A DNA stretch of 64,000 nt, from assembly GCA_001643675.2 (NCBI GenBank), contig LSRY02000024.1, positions 1,242,001 to 1,306,000 of the forward strand, read 5' to 3'. Positions 45,163 to 58,000 of this stretch are shown piece after piece. The position numbers and the translations under genes were made by a program. Position 1 is the first letter of the stretch; every line of letters begins with the position of its first letter. A model generated the notes under the pieces. It had not been told where the DNA came from. It did no database searches and saw only the letters and a program-made list of their open reading frames with translations. This DNA comes from Monocercomonoides exilis. Its lineage: Eukaryota > Preaxostyla > Oxymonadida > Polymastigidae.

Positions 45163-48100
45163 ATGACAGGAATATATGTGGGCCATGAAACTCTCCAGCT
45201 GCTCATAGATCTACCACGAAAATCTCTGGAGGTTTTTAAAGAAAATTTGAAACATTCTTTTTCAGCTTTAATTTTCTGTACTGATGTTGTTGCATTTTGA
45301 AATCGGTAAATTTTTATGTGAAAACATAAATGCTATTGTAATTGATGCCTAATTTTGTCAGGGGGTTGCAACTCTAGACATTTATTTTCTTGGACATATT
45401 CCATCTCGTTTTCGATTAAATGCGCGACAAATCAGTATGATCAAGAGAGTTTTATGATCATTAATGATTTGTCATTTTCATTTTTGTATTTTTTGCGAAA
45501 TACAGAAATAACAGGGATAACGGTTGATGGAATACAAGCCCAATTTAAGCATGAAGATCCGTTGATTGATTTCATGCCCAAAGAAGACTTGATTCGAGAT
45601 CTGACATCTTTTGATGCTTTTCATGCGAAGGCTTTAGAAGATGCAGATCGAGGCGAATTATTGATCTATACTCCCCAAGCTGTACTTCAAAAAATAAACA
45701 ATCCATCTGATTATCCTTGGCATTATTCCACAACACCATTTTTAACTGTTAAAATATATTACACGCTTGTTAACCCGACATCTGCGTTGTATTTTATGGG
45801 AGATGATACATCTTCCTCGACTCATAGTTCTTCTTCACAGAAAATTCCACAACACGCTTTTGTTAGTGTCGATTCTTGCGTTGTTCCTGCTCGACTGTGG
45901 ATGCCATGCCTGGATAAAATGCGATCTAAATGCACATGGAGGATTGAAGTGACTGTTGCAGCGCCAAATCTTGTTTGTTGCAGTGGTGAGTGCTTGCCCA
46001 GAGTTCCTTGCAAAACATGCCCTCAATTCTCTTTTCCGGAGCATTCAATGATGAATCAACATTCTTCATTTCTGCCCCCTACCATCACGCCAGGTCCTGT
46101 TCTGTCGCCATCAATTTCTCCTGCCCCTTCTTCAAGTTCCTCATCTTCGTCGTCGTCTAACCTCACCTTCAACACATGGATACATGAGATCCCCTTTCCA
46201 GTGTGCCCATCTGCCATCGCAATGGCCATCGGTCCATTTGAAGCAACAGTCTCAGCTGATCTCCCCTTTCTTGTGAATCAATTGTCACTCCCAATCTCCT
46301 CTGCGTCTGCTGCGACTGCAACATCTCGTTCCACAAATGAGACGCTGATTGAGAAAGGAGCGTTGGCTGCACTAGCTGTTCAGGTCAGACGCACTCTGCA
46401 TTTCTTGAGCGAATATTTCAACACAACATCACTCAATTTCGACAGCAGCCAGTCAAAAAGAATGAACCAGAATGCAAATGCAAACTCTGCCATTCAATCA
46501 TCCAATAGCTCATCCTCATCTTCTTCTTCATCTTCATTTTCCATCACATCCCCTCCCACTTCATCTTCCACACCGTTCACATTCCACACTTCATCCCCAA
46601 CAAAATCCTCAATCTCTTCTTCTTCTGCACTTCGCTCCACTTCACCGTTACCTACCTCTTCCTCATCTTCCTCCTCCTCTTCTTCCTTCAGGCGTTCTGT
46701 GAGTCCATCAATCAATCCAAATGACTCCTTTCGGATGCCCATGCGTTCCCACTCCATCCGCCGCTCTCTCTCCCCTTCGTCTTCACTCCCTTCCACTTCA
46801 TCCCTGCCAGCCACATCATCCTCCCTCTCTTCTCCTTCTGCCACTTCAAAGACCAGCACAAACACACCCCCTTCCTTCGACCAGCAGATGGCCCATGCGC
46901 TTTCTCTCTTCACTCTCTCCTCTCTCCAGCTGAACTCGGCTGCTGCCTCTTCTCCAACAGACGAGCCATTCAACTCGCTCATCCGGACAGGCCTCAAGAT
47001 GAAGAAGCAGTCGTATTACCCCTTCTTCCTCCCAGCCACCCATGCTGCACACACAGACCACCCCACTCTCCCCAACATTCCTCCAGTCATCTCATTCAAA
47101 ACAGTCATCGTCCACAACCCACCCCGTCCACTCACATCAGGCGTGGGTATCATCATCCTCCCTTCAACAACTTCTTCTTACCCTTCCAGCTCTGCCTTCT
47201 CCTCTCTCTACACCTCCTGCTGTGCCCCTTCCACACCCAGTGCCACCACTTCCATGTCATCTGCCATCTCCCCCTTTTCAGTCACTCCCACTCACTCCTT
47301 CTCTCCTGTCCTCGTTGACCAGGCAACAGTGGCTGACAAAGATGTCCTGTGGGATTCGCGTATGCAGCAGACGTATGCTGTCATTGATGCCATCATCGGC
47401 GCTGTCCTCACTCCAAACAGCTGGGACGACATGTGGATAGCAAAAGGGATTGTTGGCTACCTCTCGCACTTGGCAATGACATGGATGGAGCTGTGTGACC
47501 AGCTGGAGAAGGAAGAGAAGGGAAGAGAGAGAGAAAGAGAGAGAGAGTATTATGCAGGAGAGGTGAATGACAGAGAAAGAGAAAGAGATCGTTCAGACAG
47601 ACTTCGAATGAGAAGCCCATCTCCTTCTCCTTCTCCTTCAATGTCTTCGTCTTCTTCTGCATCTTCCTCATCTTCCACTGCTTTCCCTTTTCCTTCCTCT
47701 TTGTCCACTTCCTCGTCCTCTTCTTCTTTGTCTTCCTCTTCATCTGTCATGCCATCTCCTTCTCCCACTCAATCACTTCCCTCTCATTCCTCCTCTTCCT
47801 CCTTCTCTTCCTCTTCTTCCTCAGCCTCTCTTCGCTCTCTCCTTCTCAACCATCTCCTCTGCTACAATCCTCAGTCTGTCCTGACCACCTCCACATCTCG
47901 TTCAGCCCCTGGTTCAGAGGCCACTCCCATCCTCTCTGCCATCACACGCCCATTAGACCCCACACGCAATCTCTCTCTGCTGGCCACTGAAAGCAGACTG
48001 CGCCTGCACCAAATGATGGACGGCACAATCGCCTTCACTCAGCAACAGAAGAGAGACAGCTACTCATCTGCACCTGTGCTGTTGGAGCTCTGCCCACACA

Positions 48101-51100
48101 AACCACACACAAAGAGAGAGCTGATGGCACACCCTTTCTTCACGACAAAGGCGACAGTGGTGATTGGGATGCTGGCCAGGCGTATTGGAGAGAGTGCAAT
48201 GCAGAAGTATCTGAAGAAGCTGCTCAAACAGGCACAAGAACTCATCCTGGCTGACAGGAATGCTCTCATCCAGCTGTTTCTGGCAGCGCAGGGGACAGTC
48301 GACTTTCTGAAAGGGTTCAGAGGAGGAAAGGGAGGGAATGGAGGGAATGCGGGGAATAGTGACAAGACAGATAAAGGCGAAGGAAGAGCAGCTAAATCGA
48401 CTGTTCATCCTGCGCCTTCTCCAATGCCGATGCCATCTCCTTCTCCTCTTCCAGCACCTTCACCCACACTCGGATCAAAAGGAACATTTTATTCAATGCA
48501 GCAGAACAATCCAACATCCTCATCTTCTTCTGCCTCTTCCTCCTCCTCCTCCTCTTCATCATCTGCCCAATTGGCTACATCTTCCTCTGCCCCAGTCATC
48601 ACCATTGCCTCCCACACACTCACAGCAGAGTCTGTCAGCTATCTCCAAAGAGCAGATCCTGTTCTCCTGCGCTGTGCTGTTGCTGGGCTGCATCTGACGC
48701 TGCTGATGAAAGACTTCTTCTCTCACATTGACTCCCTCTTGAAGCACCATGGCTTCTCCATCGACCACTTTGCACAGCAATATGTCTTCTCTTCATACAT
48801 TCCTCACTTCCACTGCGGTATTTTCTACTCATCCAGGCGAAATCTGACAGAATTTCGTATTCTGCAGGATGTGAAGAGGAGCAGAACGACATTCCATGGG
48901 AACTTGATTGTGGCGATGACTGAGATAGACTCGGTTTTGATGATCAATCTGAAAGTTGATAAGAATGCTGATCAATACGATCTGCCCAATCGAATGAGGA
49001 TGAGAAAGGAGAGGAAAGCCAAAGGAGCAGCTGGAATGCGCGGTGTGGCTGCATCCATTTTGAATGGCACCTCTCCTTCGTCTGCACCTTCGTCTGGCAG
49101 CACACTCTCTGGTGGAGGATCTGATGGATTGGGTGGGAGCTCTCTGAAAGACGGCATGGCTGGGCGAGAGAGCGACGAGTGGACAGAACTGTCTCACAAA
49201 AGTGCCGATGAAGAGCTGAAGAACCCAACACCCATTCTTTCATTCAGAATAGACCCGAACTTGGAGCAGCTGGCGCACTACCAGATATGGCTGATCTCAG
49301 ACATGATGCTGTTCCAGATGAACCACGACCCTGATCCCGTGGGGAGGGTGATTGCGATCAGAGGACTGGCACATTTTGAGCACTCACGAACAGCAGTGGA
49401 GATTCTGAAGATGTGTCTGGACGACAACACACAGCACCCGCTCATCAGAAGAGAGGCAGCAAGAGCACTGATGTCGCCTTGCTTCCGCACAGGAGCCATT
49501 CCACGTGGTGTGTCTTCAGACAGAGAAGGCGATGGAGGCAGTGGAGATGGCAGTGCATCATCTGGATTGAAGTCTTCGTTTGCCTCGTCTTCTCAGCTGA
49601 ACTCGCATCAGCAGTCACTTGTGATGCAGTCACAGGCACAGCTCTCTCACTTCAACCAGAGAATAAGGGCACAACAGAAGAAACCACTCATATCGCATCC
49701 AGGCTTAGCTGCTCTCTTATCGTTCTTCTATTCCCATTATCTGTCACCTGATGGAACGGAAATCAAACCCAACAATTTTTCCAACTCAGATGACTATTAT
49801 GTTCAGAAGTCTGTGATTGAAGCAATTGGTGCAACTGTTGTGGCAACCACACCACTCAGGGCGATTCCAGACAACATTCTCCATCCACGAAAAGAACAGC
49901 CAATAACACCAGCACACCCAGTTCAACTATCACCCTCTGAGGCATCTGCAGTAGTCACCCTCATTCTGCAATGTCTTCACCACAACGACAACCAGCAGAA
50001 TCCATTCACAGACACATTCTATCTCTCTCTTCTGCTCCACTCCCTCGGCCAGCTCCCTCTGAGAGAGGCACACCAAGTGAAGCAGGTGAGAGATGCCCTC
50101 ACACGCTACATCGAATTAGAGAAGGTGCGTCAGTCACTCCACAGGACAATCACCACCACTGCACTACAGACACTGGGTAGACTGGCTGTGGCTGGTGTGA
50201 CATCGGTGCATCCAATGGACATTGCTCGCTTTCTGTCGGCGTCTCAGCCGCTGGCTGTGCGATCAACAGCATTTCAGTGTCTGGTGCTGATGCTGGAGAT
50301 GATGCCTGGCTTCTATCGGGCGAATCCTGTTGTGAAGAGGAGGTATTGGGACGATGATAGGAAGAGAATCGTGAATGAAGAGGATGTGGAACTGGAAGAC
50401 GAAAAAGAGGGGCAAATGGAGAAGAATCTGAATGCAACATCCAATCAATCAAATGATGCATTATTGCCATTTGAGAAAGAGAAGGCAGATCCTTCTTTAC
50501 TCAACGTGACAAACACTCCATCAGACACACTCTCATCATCATCTTCTGATTCATCTGGATTCAACGTACTCCAAGGCATCACATCGCCTTCCAACATGAC
50601 GACTTCTGATGCATCTGTCTCGCTCATTCCACATCCAGCTGCTCAGTTCATGCAAAACAGACTGTCAAAATCTCAACCTTCTTTTGCTGCCAATCAAAGC
50701 TCAATCACAGCTCCATTCACTTTGGGTGTCTCTACCCCTCAGCAGAGCATTCTCTCTCCGATGTCTACTTTGTCTTCTCCTTCCTCTCCTTCTTCTCCGT
50801 CTGGCACTTCTTTGTCTGCTTCCTCTTCTCCTTCTTCCTCTTCCACTTCTGCTCTTGTCCATTCTCCTCTCTCAACAGTCACATCTGCCCCATCTTCATC
50901 GCAAAACAACTCTAATTCTTCGTCTAATACTGCCACTGGAACACAACAGCAGCAACAATCATCATCAACATCTTCATCAACAACTTCGCAATATTCATCT
51001 GCCTCAATAGAGCTGATGAAGCATGAGCTGTCAATTGTGCCTCCTCTGTTTCCTCTCTTCGAACATGCCATCCAATTAGCCAATTCTGACCCTCTTTCTT

Positions 51101-54100
51101 TGCTCGGCTGCTCAATGCTGACTGCTTTGTCTGCCTTTGTTGCGAGGCTGAGACAGGCAGCAGCAGAATACGAGTGTTTGGTGCAAGGAGAGGCACTGCA
51201 GAAGGAGAGGGAGATAATTGCAAGAAAAGAAGGAGAGAAACTAAGGCCAATCATCGGACACGCAGCATCTTCACTTGCATTGGGTTCAGTTGCCACAACA
51301 ACAGCCATGCAGGCAGAGAAGATGAAGAGAGAGTTGGAAGCAGAAAGACTGGCTAAGAAAGAAGGCACTGAAGAAAAGGCATCTCAGTTCAAAATGCCAC
51401 AGTTTGCTTCAAATGATGCTGATAAAAAGGAAACTTCTTCTGTTTCTGTTAGCTCTCCTGCTGCTTCTCCTTCTGATGCTTCACCTTTTCAGGGCATTCG
51501 CATTGCATCTCCTATCACCTCTCCTAATTCCCCTAATTCTCCCAATTCTTCTTCTAATAATAATCCTGCAGCTTCAAATGCTGCCTCTTCTGCTTCTGCA
51601 ACAAATGCAACCACAAATGCCACTACCAATCTGAAAACATCTTCAACAGCTTCTGCTCCACCTGATCCTCCTTCTCTGTCTATCTCTCCTGTCACCTTCC
51701 CTTCTCCTCAGAACAGACAGCTCGCACTCAACACAAACAATGCAAATGGCCAGTTTATGTCTCGTTTTGTCCCTCCGATGCAGATGCCTCTGAATCGCTC
51801 TCTGTCCAACACAGACAGCAATGGCATGCCCACAGGCAATCCAGGCATCCTCATGATGAATGGTACTAATGGCATCAGCAACATCACTGGAATGCTTGCG
51901 AGTCCTCTGAGAGCAATGCCACAATATTCACTCATGGGCAGTTTTGCACCCGGGATGAAGAGCCAAGGGATGGGGCAGATGCAGCTGCAGCAGCAGATGC
52001 TGTTTCAGAGACAGCAGCAGCAGCTCCAACTGCAACTGCACCAACAACAGCAGAGATTGTACCAGCAGCGTCTGCAGCAGCAACAGAGACAGCTCCAACA
52101 ACAGCTCTTGCAGAAGCAGAAGAGCCAACAAGACGCAAATCGAACTGGCTCTTCTTCGTACATGTCATCATCATCAGCATCTTCCTCTTCTTCCTCTCAT
52201 TCGTCTCTTCCCATGTCGACTGATGTGATTGGAGAAGCGAGTGAGAAGCGGAGACAAGCATTCTGTGGTGTGCTTCCATTGCTTGGAGTTGCCAGCCCCA
52301 CTCCTTTCTCACCCATCCCTTCATCTGCCTTCATCAAAGTGGTCACAGCTGCCATTCCTCTTCCTGCTGGTGCCAGCACCCCCTCTGCTGCGTCGTCTCC
52401 TCTCGATGGCGATGAGAAAGAAAACTTTCTGTCGCCTCCGATGATTTCACTCTCGACAACAGCTGAGCAGAGGCAGGATGATGTGCCTCCTCTGTTTTTC
52501 CCGCCACATGGCTCACTCATTCTGGACACGAGAGAGAAGCACAGATTCGGAGTGGCTGTAAGAGAGAAGATGGATGCACTCACAGAAAACGAAGGGAAAG
52601 ACACCGAAACGCGCAAAGCAAGCGAAAAGGTACTTCCGAAGAAGGAGAATGATATGGATTCATCACTTTTGGTCAAAACATCAGCATTTGCACCTCTCAC
52701 TACAACAGCAAAGAACAGCGATTCATTCTGGAGACAGGTTAAGTCAAGGTCATCTCTTTCACCGCAGCCACAGACACAAACACTTCCTGCCCCCTCTTTG
52801 ACAACTGCACGCACACCATCAGCAGCAGCATCAGCATCATCGTCATCTTTGACTTCTCTTTCATATTCACCGAAAAGTACAGAGAAGGGCCAGGATCCAT
52901 CAGAGCAGTCAAGAGAGGTGCTGGCAGCTGAAGCAGAGAAAGGCGATGTATTGGGGCAAGTGAAGGAGGATCCAGACATCCCCAGACCTCTCTCTTTGGC
53001 TGTCATCGACTCAAAAGATGATTTGTTGGTGCAGACATCTCAGAACAGAGCACGAAGCCGCTCTCCTGCTGCGTATGATGGACCTTCTGCCATCACATCT
53101 CCAGTCCATTTGGCAAACATTGCTCCATCGCCATCTCCTGCTCCACTCCCATCTCCTTCTCCTTCTCTCACACCTTCCGTTTTCCCTTCATCTACATCTT
53201 CTTCATTGGCCAATCGTCCATACACAGCTGCTGTTGCTGTGAGGCGTCTGGTGAATCTGCTTTGGAGGTTCATTGTGAGCAGCGAGCGTGCTGCATACGA
53301 TGGTTCCATTCGACAGGCTGGGATTTCTCTCTTCCGTGCGCTGTTTGGAAAGAATGTACCTCCGTGCTTCAAAGACGATCCATCAATTGTGGCAGCTGTG
53401 CTCCCGTCGCTGTATGCTCCTTCGTCATTCCCATCTTCTGCAATGTCTCCGTCGTCTTCATCGTCGCTTCATTCATTCACCAGTCGAGGTGTATCTGTTG
53501 TGTCTCTTTCCCCATCTTCTTCTTCGCTCTCTTCGTTCACTGTGCGAAGAGTGGGTTCTGTTGGAAGGAGCAGCAGTGTGGCTTCTTTGAAGAGAGAAAG
53601 AGAGTTTCTGAGAAGAGGCAGCAGCGTCGGCACTGCAAATGAAGATGCACGAGAAAAGAAGGAGGAGGCAATCATGAACGAAGAAAGCGAATTCAAGAAT
53701 ATAAATGATGATGTTAGAAAGGGAGCTCAACTAAAGAATGAAGGTCAAGATGATAATTTCTTAAAGTCCGATGATTCTTTGGTAAAGCAAACAAGCTCAA
53801 TTGAAAAAGAAGCTGAAAATGGAAGAGAACAAAAAAATGGCAATGCAACAAACAACACTTCTGATGAAACTGCTGAAATTAGAACTGCACAATTTGATTG
53901 TTCCAGTGATCCTACAAATAAAGATGCAAATGCTCCAGATGCTCTTTTCTCTGGAGTCCAATCGATTCCAGACGAAACACCAGAGTCATCGGTAAGTCCA
54001 TCAAAAACAGATTCATCGTTATCGCCCCAAACAGAAACTAAAATTCATTTGCCAAAAATAACTGTAGTATCAAAAGGTACCAAAATTGTATTCAAGAAAT

Positions 54101-54171
54101 GCATTTCACAACGGCCCAATCCATCTGAAGGGGTTAACACTGCTGGCAGTCCACTTCGATTATCTCAATAG
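45163..54171 (+). CDS. TAF2: TAF2, transcription initiation factor TFIID subunit (greatly enlarged)
   Basis: Exons 45163-45231, 45362-45434 and 45506-54171 give 2,935 residues. Introns are 130 and 71 bp and are in phase. The spliced start MTGIYVGHETLQLLIDL, then GVATLDIYFLG, FRLNARQIKITGITVDG and FKHEDP, is the conserved N-terminal opening of TAF2, a catalytically dead relative of M1 aminopeptidases. Later landmarks are WHYSTTPFLTVKIYYTLVNP, ARLWMPCLDKMRSKCTW, WIHEIPFPVCPSAIAMAIGP, SWDDMWIAKGIVGYLSH (no HExxH zinc site) and HEAT-like repeats (GRVIAIRGLAHFEH, HPLIRREAARALM). TAF2 binds core-promoter DNA within TFIID. Human TAF2 is about 1,200 residues. Here poly-Ser, Pro/Ser and poly-Gln tracts (Gln-rich at about 51,975-52,130) more than double it, while core motifs remain. 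Confidence 0.88.
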
Positions 54172-55076
54172 ATCATTCACACAAACCATTTCACGTTAAC
54201 TTTGTTTTTATTCATTATGTTTCGATGCTTTAAAATGATGATTGCACATTTCACCTGCTTTAAATGATTATAGAAAGAAATAAATCTTTTTCAAATATGC
54301 ACCAGAAATAATTCAAAATAATAATTTTTACAGTCGAACAAATAATTCATTTTCGAACGATTTAAATATGCTTTCAATCACAGAAAATATTCATGAAACA
54401 ATTATTTCATTTCACTTTTTATTTGAATATTTGATTTGAAAAAAAAATGCTTCTTTATCAAATAAATGATATTTCATTTATTCTTTTTCCCTCTAAAAGT
54501 CATGCGAAATGAAATAAATTCAATTTCATAATTATTATAAGAAAGAATATAAGTTTTTGGACATTAAGTCTAGAGACCAGTCAAATGTTGTTCTCTTTTT
54601 CCTTTTTTCTTGAAATGCCGATCGAAAGAATTTTAAACAAATTTTCAAATCTAATTTTTGAAAAATAGAAAATGTATAACATCAAAAAGAATTGCACACA
54701 TACACATATATTGATTCTTTTTTCTTAAAAAATATAATTCTATTGTCTCACATAATTGTAAATTAGAAAAAAGAAAAAAAATGTGTTTTCAACGTCGATT
54801 CACAAAACAAAATTTTCAACGCAATTTAAATGAATTCCAACTTACAAATTTGAACACAAACAAAATTCTTAAATAATTCACATCCAATACTCCGAATAAT
54901 GAATTGAATTATTCTTGAATATTCAATCTTTACAAAAAAATAAAAAAAAATTACGTCACTTCAAATTTGGTATTGAAATCATATGAATATAATAGTCTTC
55001 ATAGATTTCATTGAAGTTGTCAATTACGAAAACACAATGAATAGCTTATACATTTTACGTACGTAATTCTGAAGCA
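54172..55076. other. AT-rich intergenic DNA between convergent genes
   Basis: The 3' ends of TAF2 and the ABC transporter gene face each other. The region is uniformly AT-rich with many short direct A/T runs. I see no open frame or RNA gene. Confidence 0.55.
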
Positions 55077-58000
55077 TTACTCAATCGAATAACTGTCTGA
55101 ATGCACTCCCATTGCAATTGACTGAAGTTGACGAAGATGCGCCTCTCCGGCTGAAAGAGCCATCGCTTGCAGTCGAGTGCCTTCGTTGAACAACAATTCC
55201 TGTTTGTTTGCATTTCATTCATTTACATCAAATTTTGAAAAAGAAAAGATAAGAAAAAATATATAAAAAAAAAACAATTCACATTTTCATTCTAAATTAG
55301 CAAACCTTTGGACTTCCAACTTCGGCCAAATTGCCATCCTCCATAACAAAAACAAGATCTGCATCAGCAACTGTGGACAGTCTGTGAGCAATCGTTATTA
55401 CGGTGCAGTTCTTAAAGCATCTTCTTGTCACTTCTTGTATCTTTGCATCTGTTTCAAAATCAACACTTGCTGTTGCTTCATCCATCAAAATGATTTTGGA
55501 GCCATGAAGCAGCCCTCTCGCCAGGCACAACAATTGGCGCTGCCCAACAGACAAGTTGCCTCCATCTTCCACGACATTCGAATCTAACCCTTTTCCCATC
55601 TCTTGTACTGTTTCTTTCAGGCCAACTTCTTTCAGTGCATTCCACATCTCTTCTTCGTTATGTTCGCCCAGAAGATCGAGATTGTACTTCACTGTCCCTT
55701 CAAACAGAGTGGCCTCCTGTGGAACAGTGGAGATCATTGACCTCACATCGTGTATTCCCACCTTCTCTTTGATATCCAGCCCATCAATCAATATTCTCCC
55801 AGCTTCTGCTTCCACCAATCGAAGGAGCGCAAGAATGACAGTGGATTTACCAGAACCTGTCCGCCCAACAATACCAACTTTGGAGCCACCCGGAATTGTG
55901 AACGACACATCCTTCAAAACAAGTGGCAGATGAGGACGATATCTGAGTGATACACGATCAAACACAATTTCTCCTGAAGAAGGCCATTCTGTTGGGTGTG
56001 CAATGGAAGCGACAGAAGAGTCAACTTTCGATGGATGCTGCAAAGTTGGACAAGGAAGTGGCTTTGGCAGTTCCTTGTGCCACTCTGGTTCCTGGTCAAT
56101 GTCCATCATCTCCTTCAGCTTCTCCACAGATCCCATTTCAGTTTCCAATTGAGAGATTTGTCTCGCCAGCCCCGTAGCAGTTGAGACTGTTTTCTGCGAG
56201 AATGAAATTGTCAGCGCAAAGAGTGCCAGGCTCCTTCCTAAGCCTCTCATGGCACAGCCGATCAGACCGATCAGCAGCATGAGGAGCGAATTGATGGTGC
56301 CAAGTTGGACCATCACATACCGAGAGACACTTGTTGTGTAGAAAGACGCATCCAATGACTCTTGAATGATTTCATCGTAAGTGTCGATAAAATAACTCTG
56401 TTTGTCAAATGCACGGATCGTTTGAGATCCATTCATGCACTGCTGCAGATAATGCATCATTCTTGAGCGCGATGTGGAAGAAAACCGCCTCAGGCGGAGG
56501 TTGGCCAATGTGACTCGGATCTGAGCCATCACTCCCAATATCATCATCGGAATGAGGCACAAGACAAGCCATGGCATCGAAAAGCAGGCGCTGATGAAGG
56601 AGACGCCAACGGTGAACACAGAAACAAACAGGTTTGTGAACATCTGAGGAACGCTGATGTCGAGCGAGGTGATGTCTTTTGATGCTCTGTTGACGAGCCT
56701 TCCAGTTGGAGTGACGTCAAAATAGCTCATCGGAGCATGGAAGAGGCGGGTGTTAATTGCATTGTTGATCTTTTTTGAGGCGCGTAGCCCAACAGCCAGC
56801 ATAGAAAGCATACGAGGAATCACAAACAAAACAGTAGCTGCGCCAATGGCAACATAAAGAACGAAATACAAAACAGGACCAGCGGAAAGTGTTGTTGTTG
56901 AAGATAGAAACTTATCGTTAAAAGACGAAAATGAAGAAGTTGTTTGCGTTTTATTGGCAGACAAATACGAAAGCAAATAGGAACCAACTTTCTTTATGTT
57001 TCCTCCATCAGCTTTATCATCACTTGATGGCTCTTCAGTCTTTGTCCAGAATCCAAGCACGTATTGCTGTGCAGAGCGGAGAAGATTGTCGATCAAATAT
57101 GTTGCAGCAACAAGGATAAGAAGAATAAGTGAAGCCTGTTTGAAATACCACATATAAACAGAAAAGGCAACTTTTCCTTCGACTGTGTCTTCAGCCGAAG
57201 TTAGCTTTGCAATTGAAGGTATTGCATCCGATGAAGAAGTTGAAGAAGAAGAAGAAGAAGATGTTGTTGTTGTTGATGACGATGACGATGACGATGATGA
57301 GGAGGAGGAAGAAGAGGAAGAGGAAGAGGAAGAGGAGGAAGAAGAAGAGTCTAAAGAACTCTGCAATCTTTGTGACTGTGATGCAGATGAAGGAGAAAAG
57401 ACTGGTGAAGGTGAGAGTGGAGAGGACATAACAGAAGAGGAAGGAGAAGGGGTTTCTGGTGGATACAAGACAAGTGGCGGAGTGGTGATGTTGCTGTGCT
57501 GCTGTTGGTATTCGTGTAGAAGCTGCTGTTCAATGCGAAGACGCTGGCTGCCAAGCATGTCTTGGTCAGATGGCGAAGAATGGACGATTGGGGGAGGAGT
57601 GGAGCCAAGAGACACATTCAGAGCAGAAGAAGACGGAACCGACGAGAGAGAAGGAGGAATCTTTGGGCGTTTTGGAGTGACAGTAGACATATTTGTCGGA
57701 GAGGGTGAAGATAGAGATGAAAAAGAGAAGACATTTTGTGCATTCATTTGGTCGGAGCCATTTCGAATAGGAGGAGATAGAGAATTATCCAATTCAGTTG
57801 AAGAAGCAGAAGAAGAGGTTGAGGCAGATTGCATGCCATCCTGATTTTGCATAACATCTGCATTTGAATGCTGAGTGGATGGTTTGAAAAGAGAGAAAGC
57901 AGAAGAAGGAGAATTTGATCCAATGCGAAGCTCTTCAATACTTGCTGATGAATCTGTGTTCTTTTTGCCATCAAAGTCGCTTCCAGTTAAACTTGCACTT

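Noticed and set aside
45355-45505. In-frame upstream extension of TAF2 exon 3
   Set aside because: Splicing 45434 to 45506 restores the conserved RLNARQIKITGI, whereas the unspliced reading does not and has no ATG.
57185-57844. 219-codon plus-strand frame rich in Glu and Asp
   Set aside because: It is the mirror of the poly-Ser linker of the ABC transporter (TCT/TCA runs read as GAAGAA/GATGAT on the other strand).
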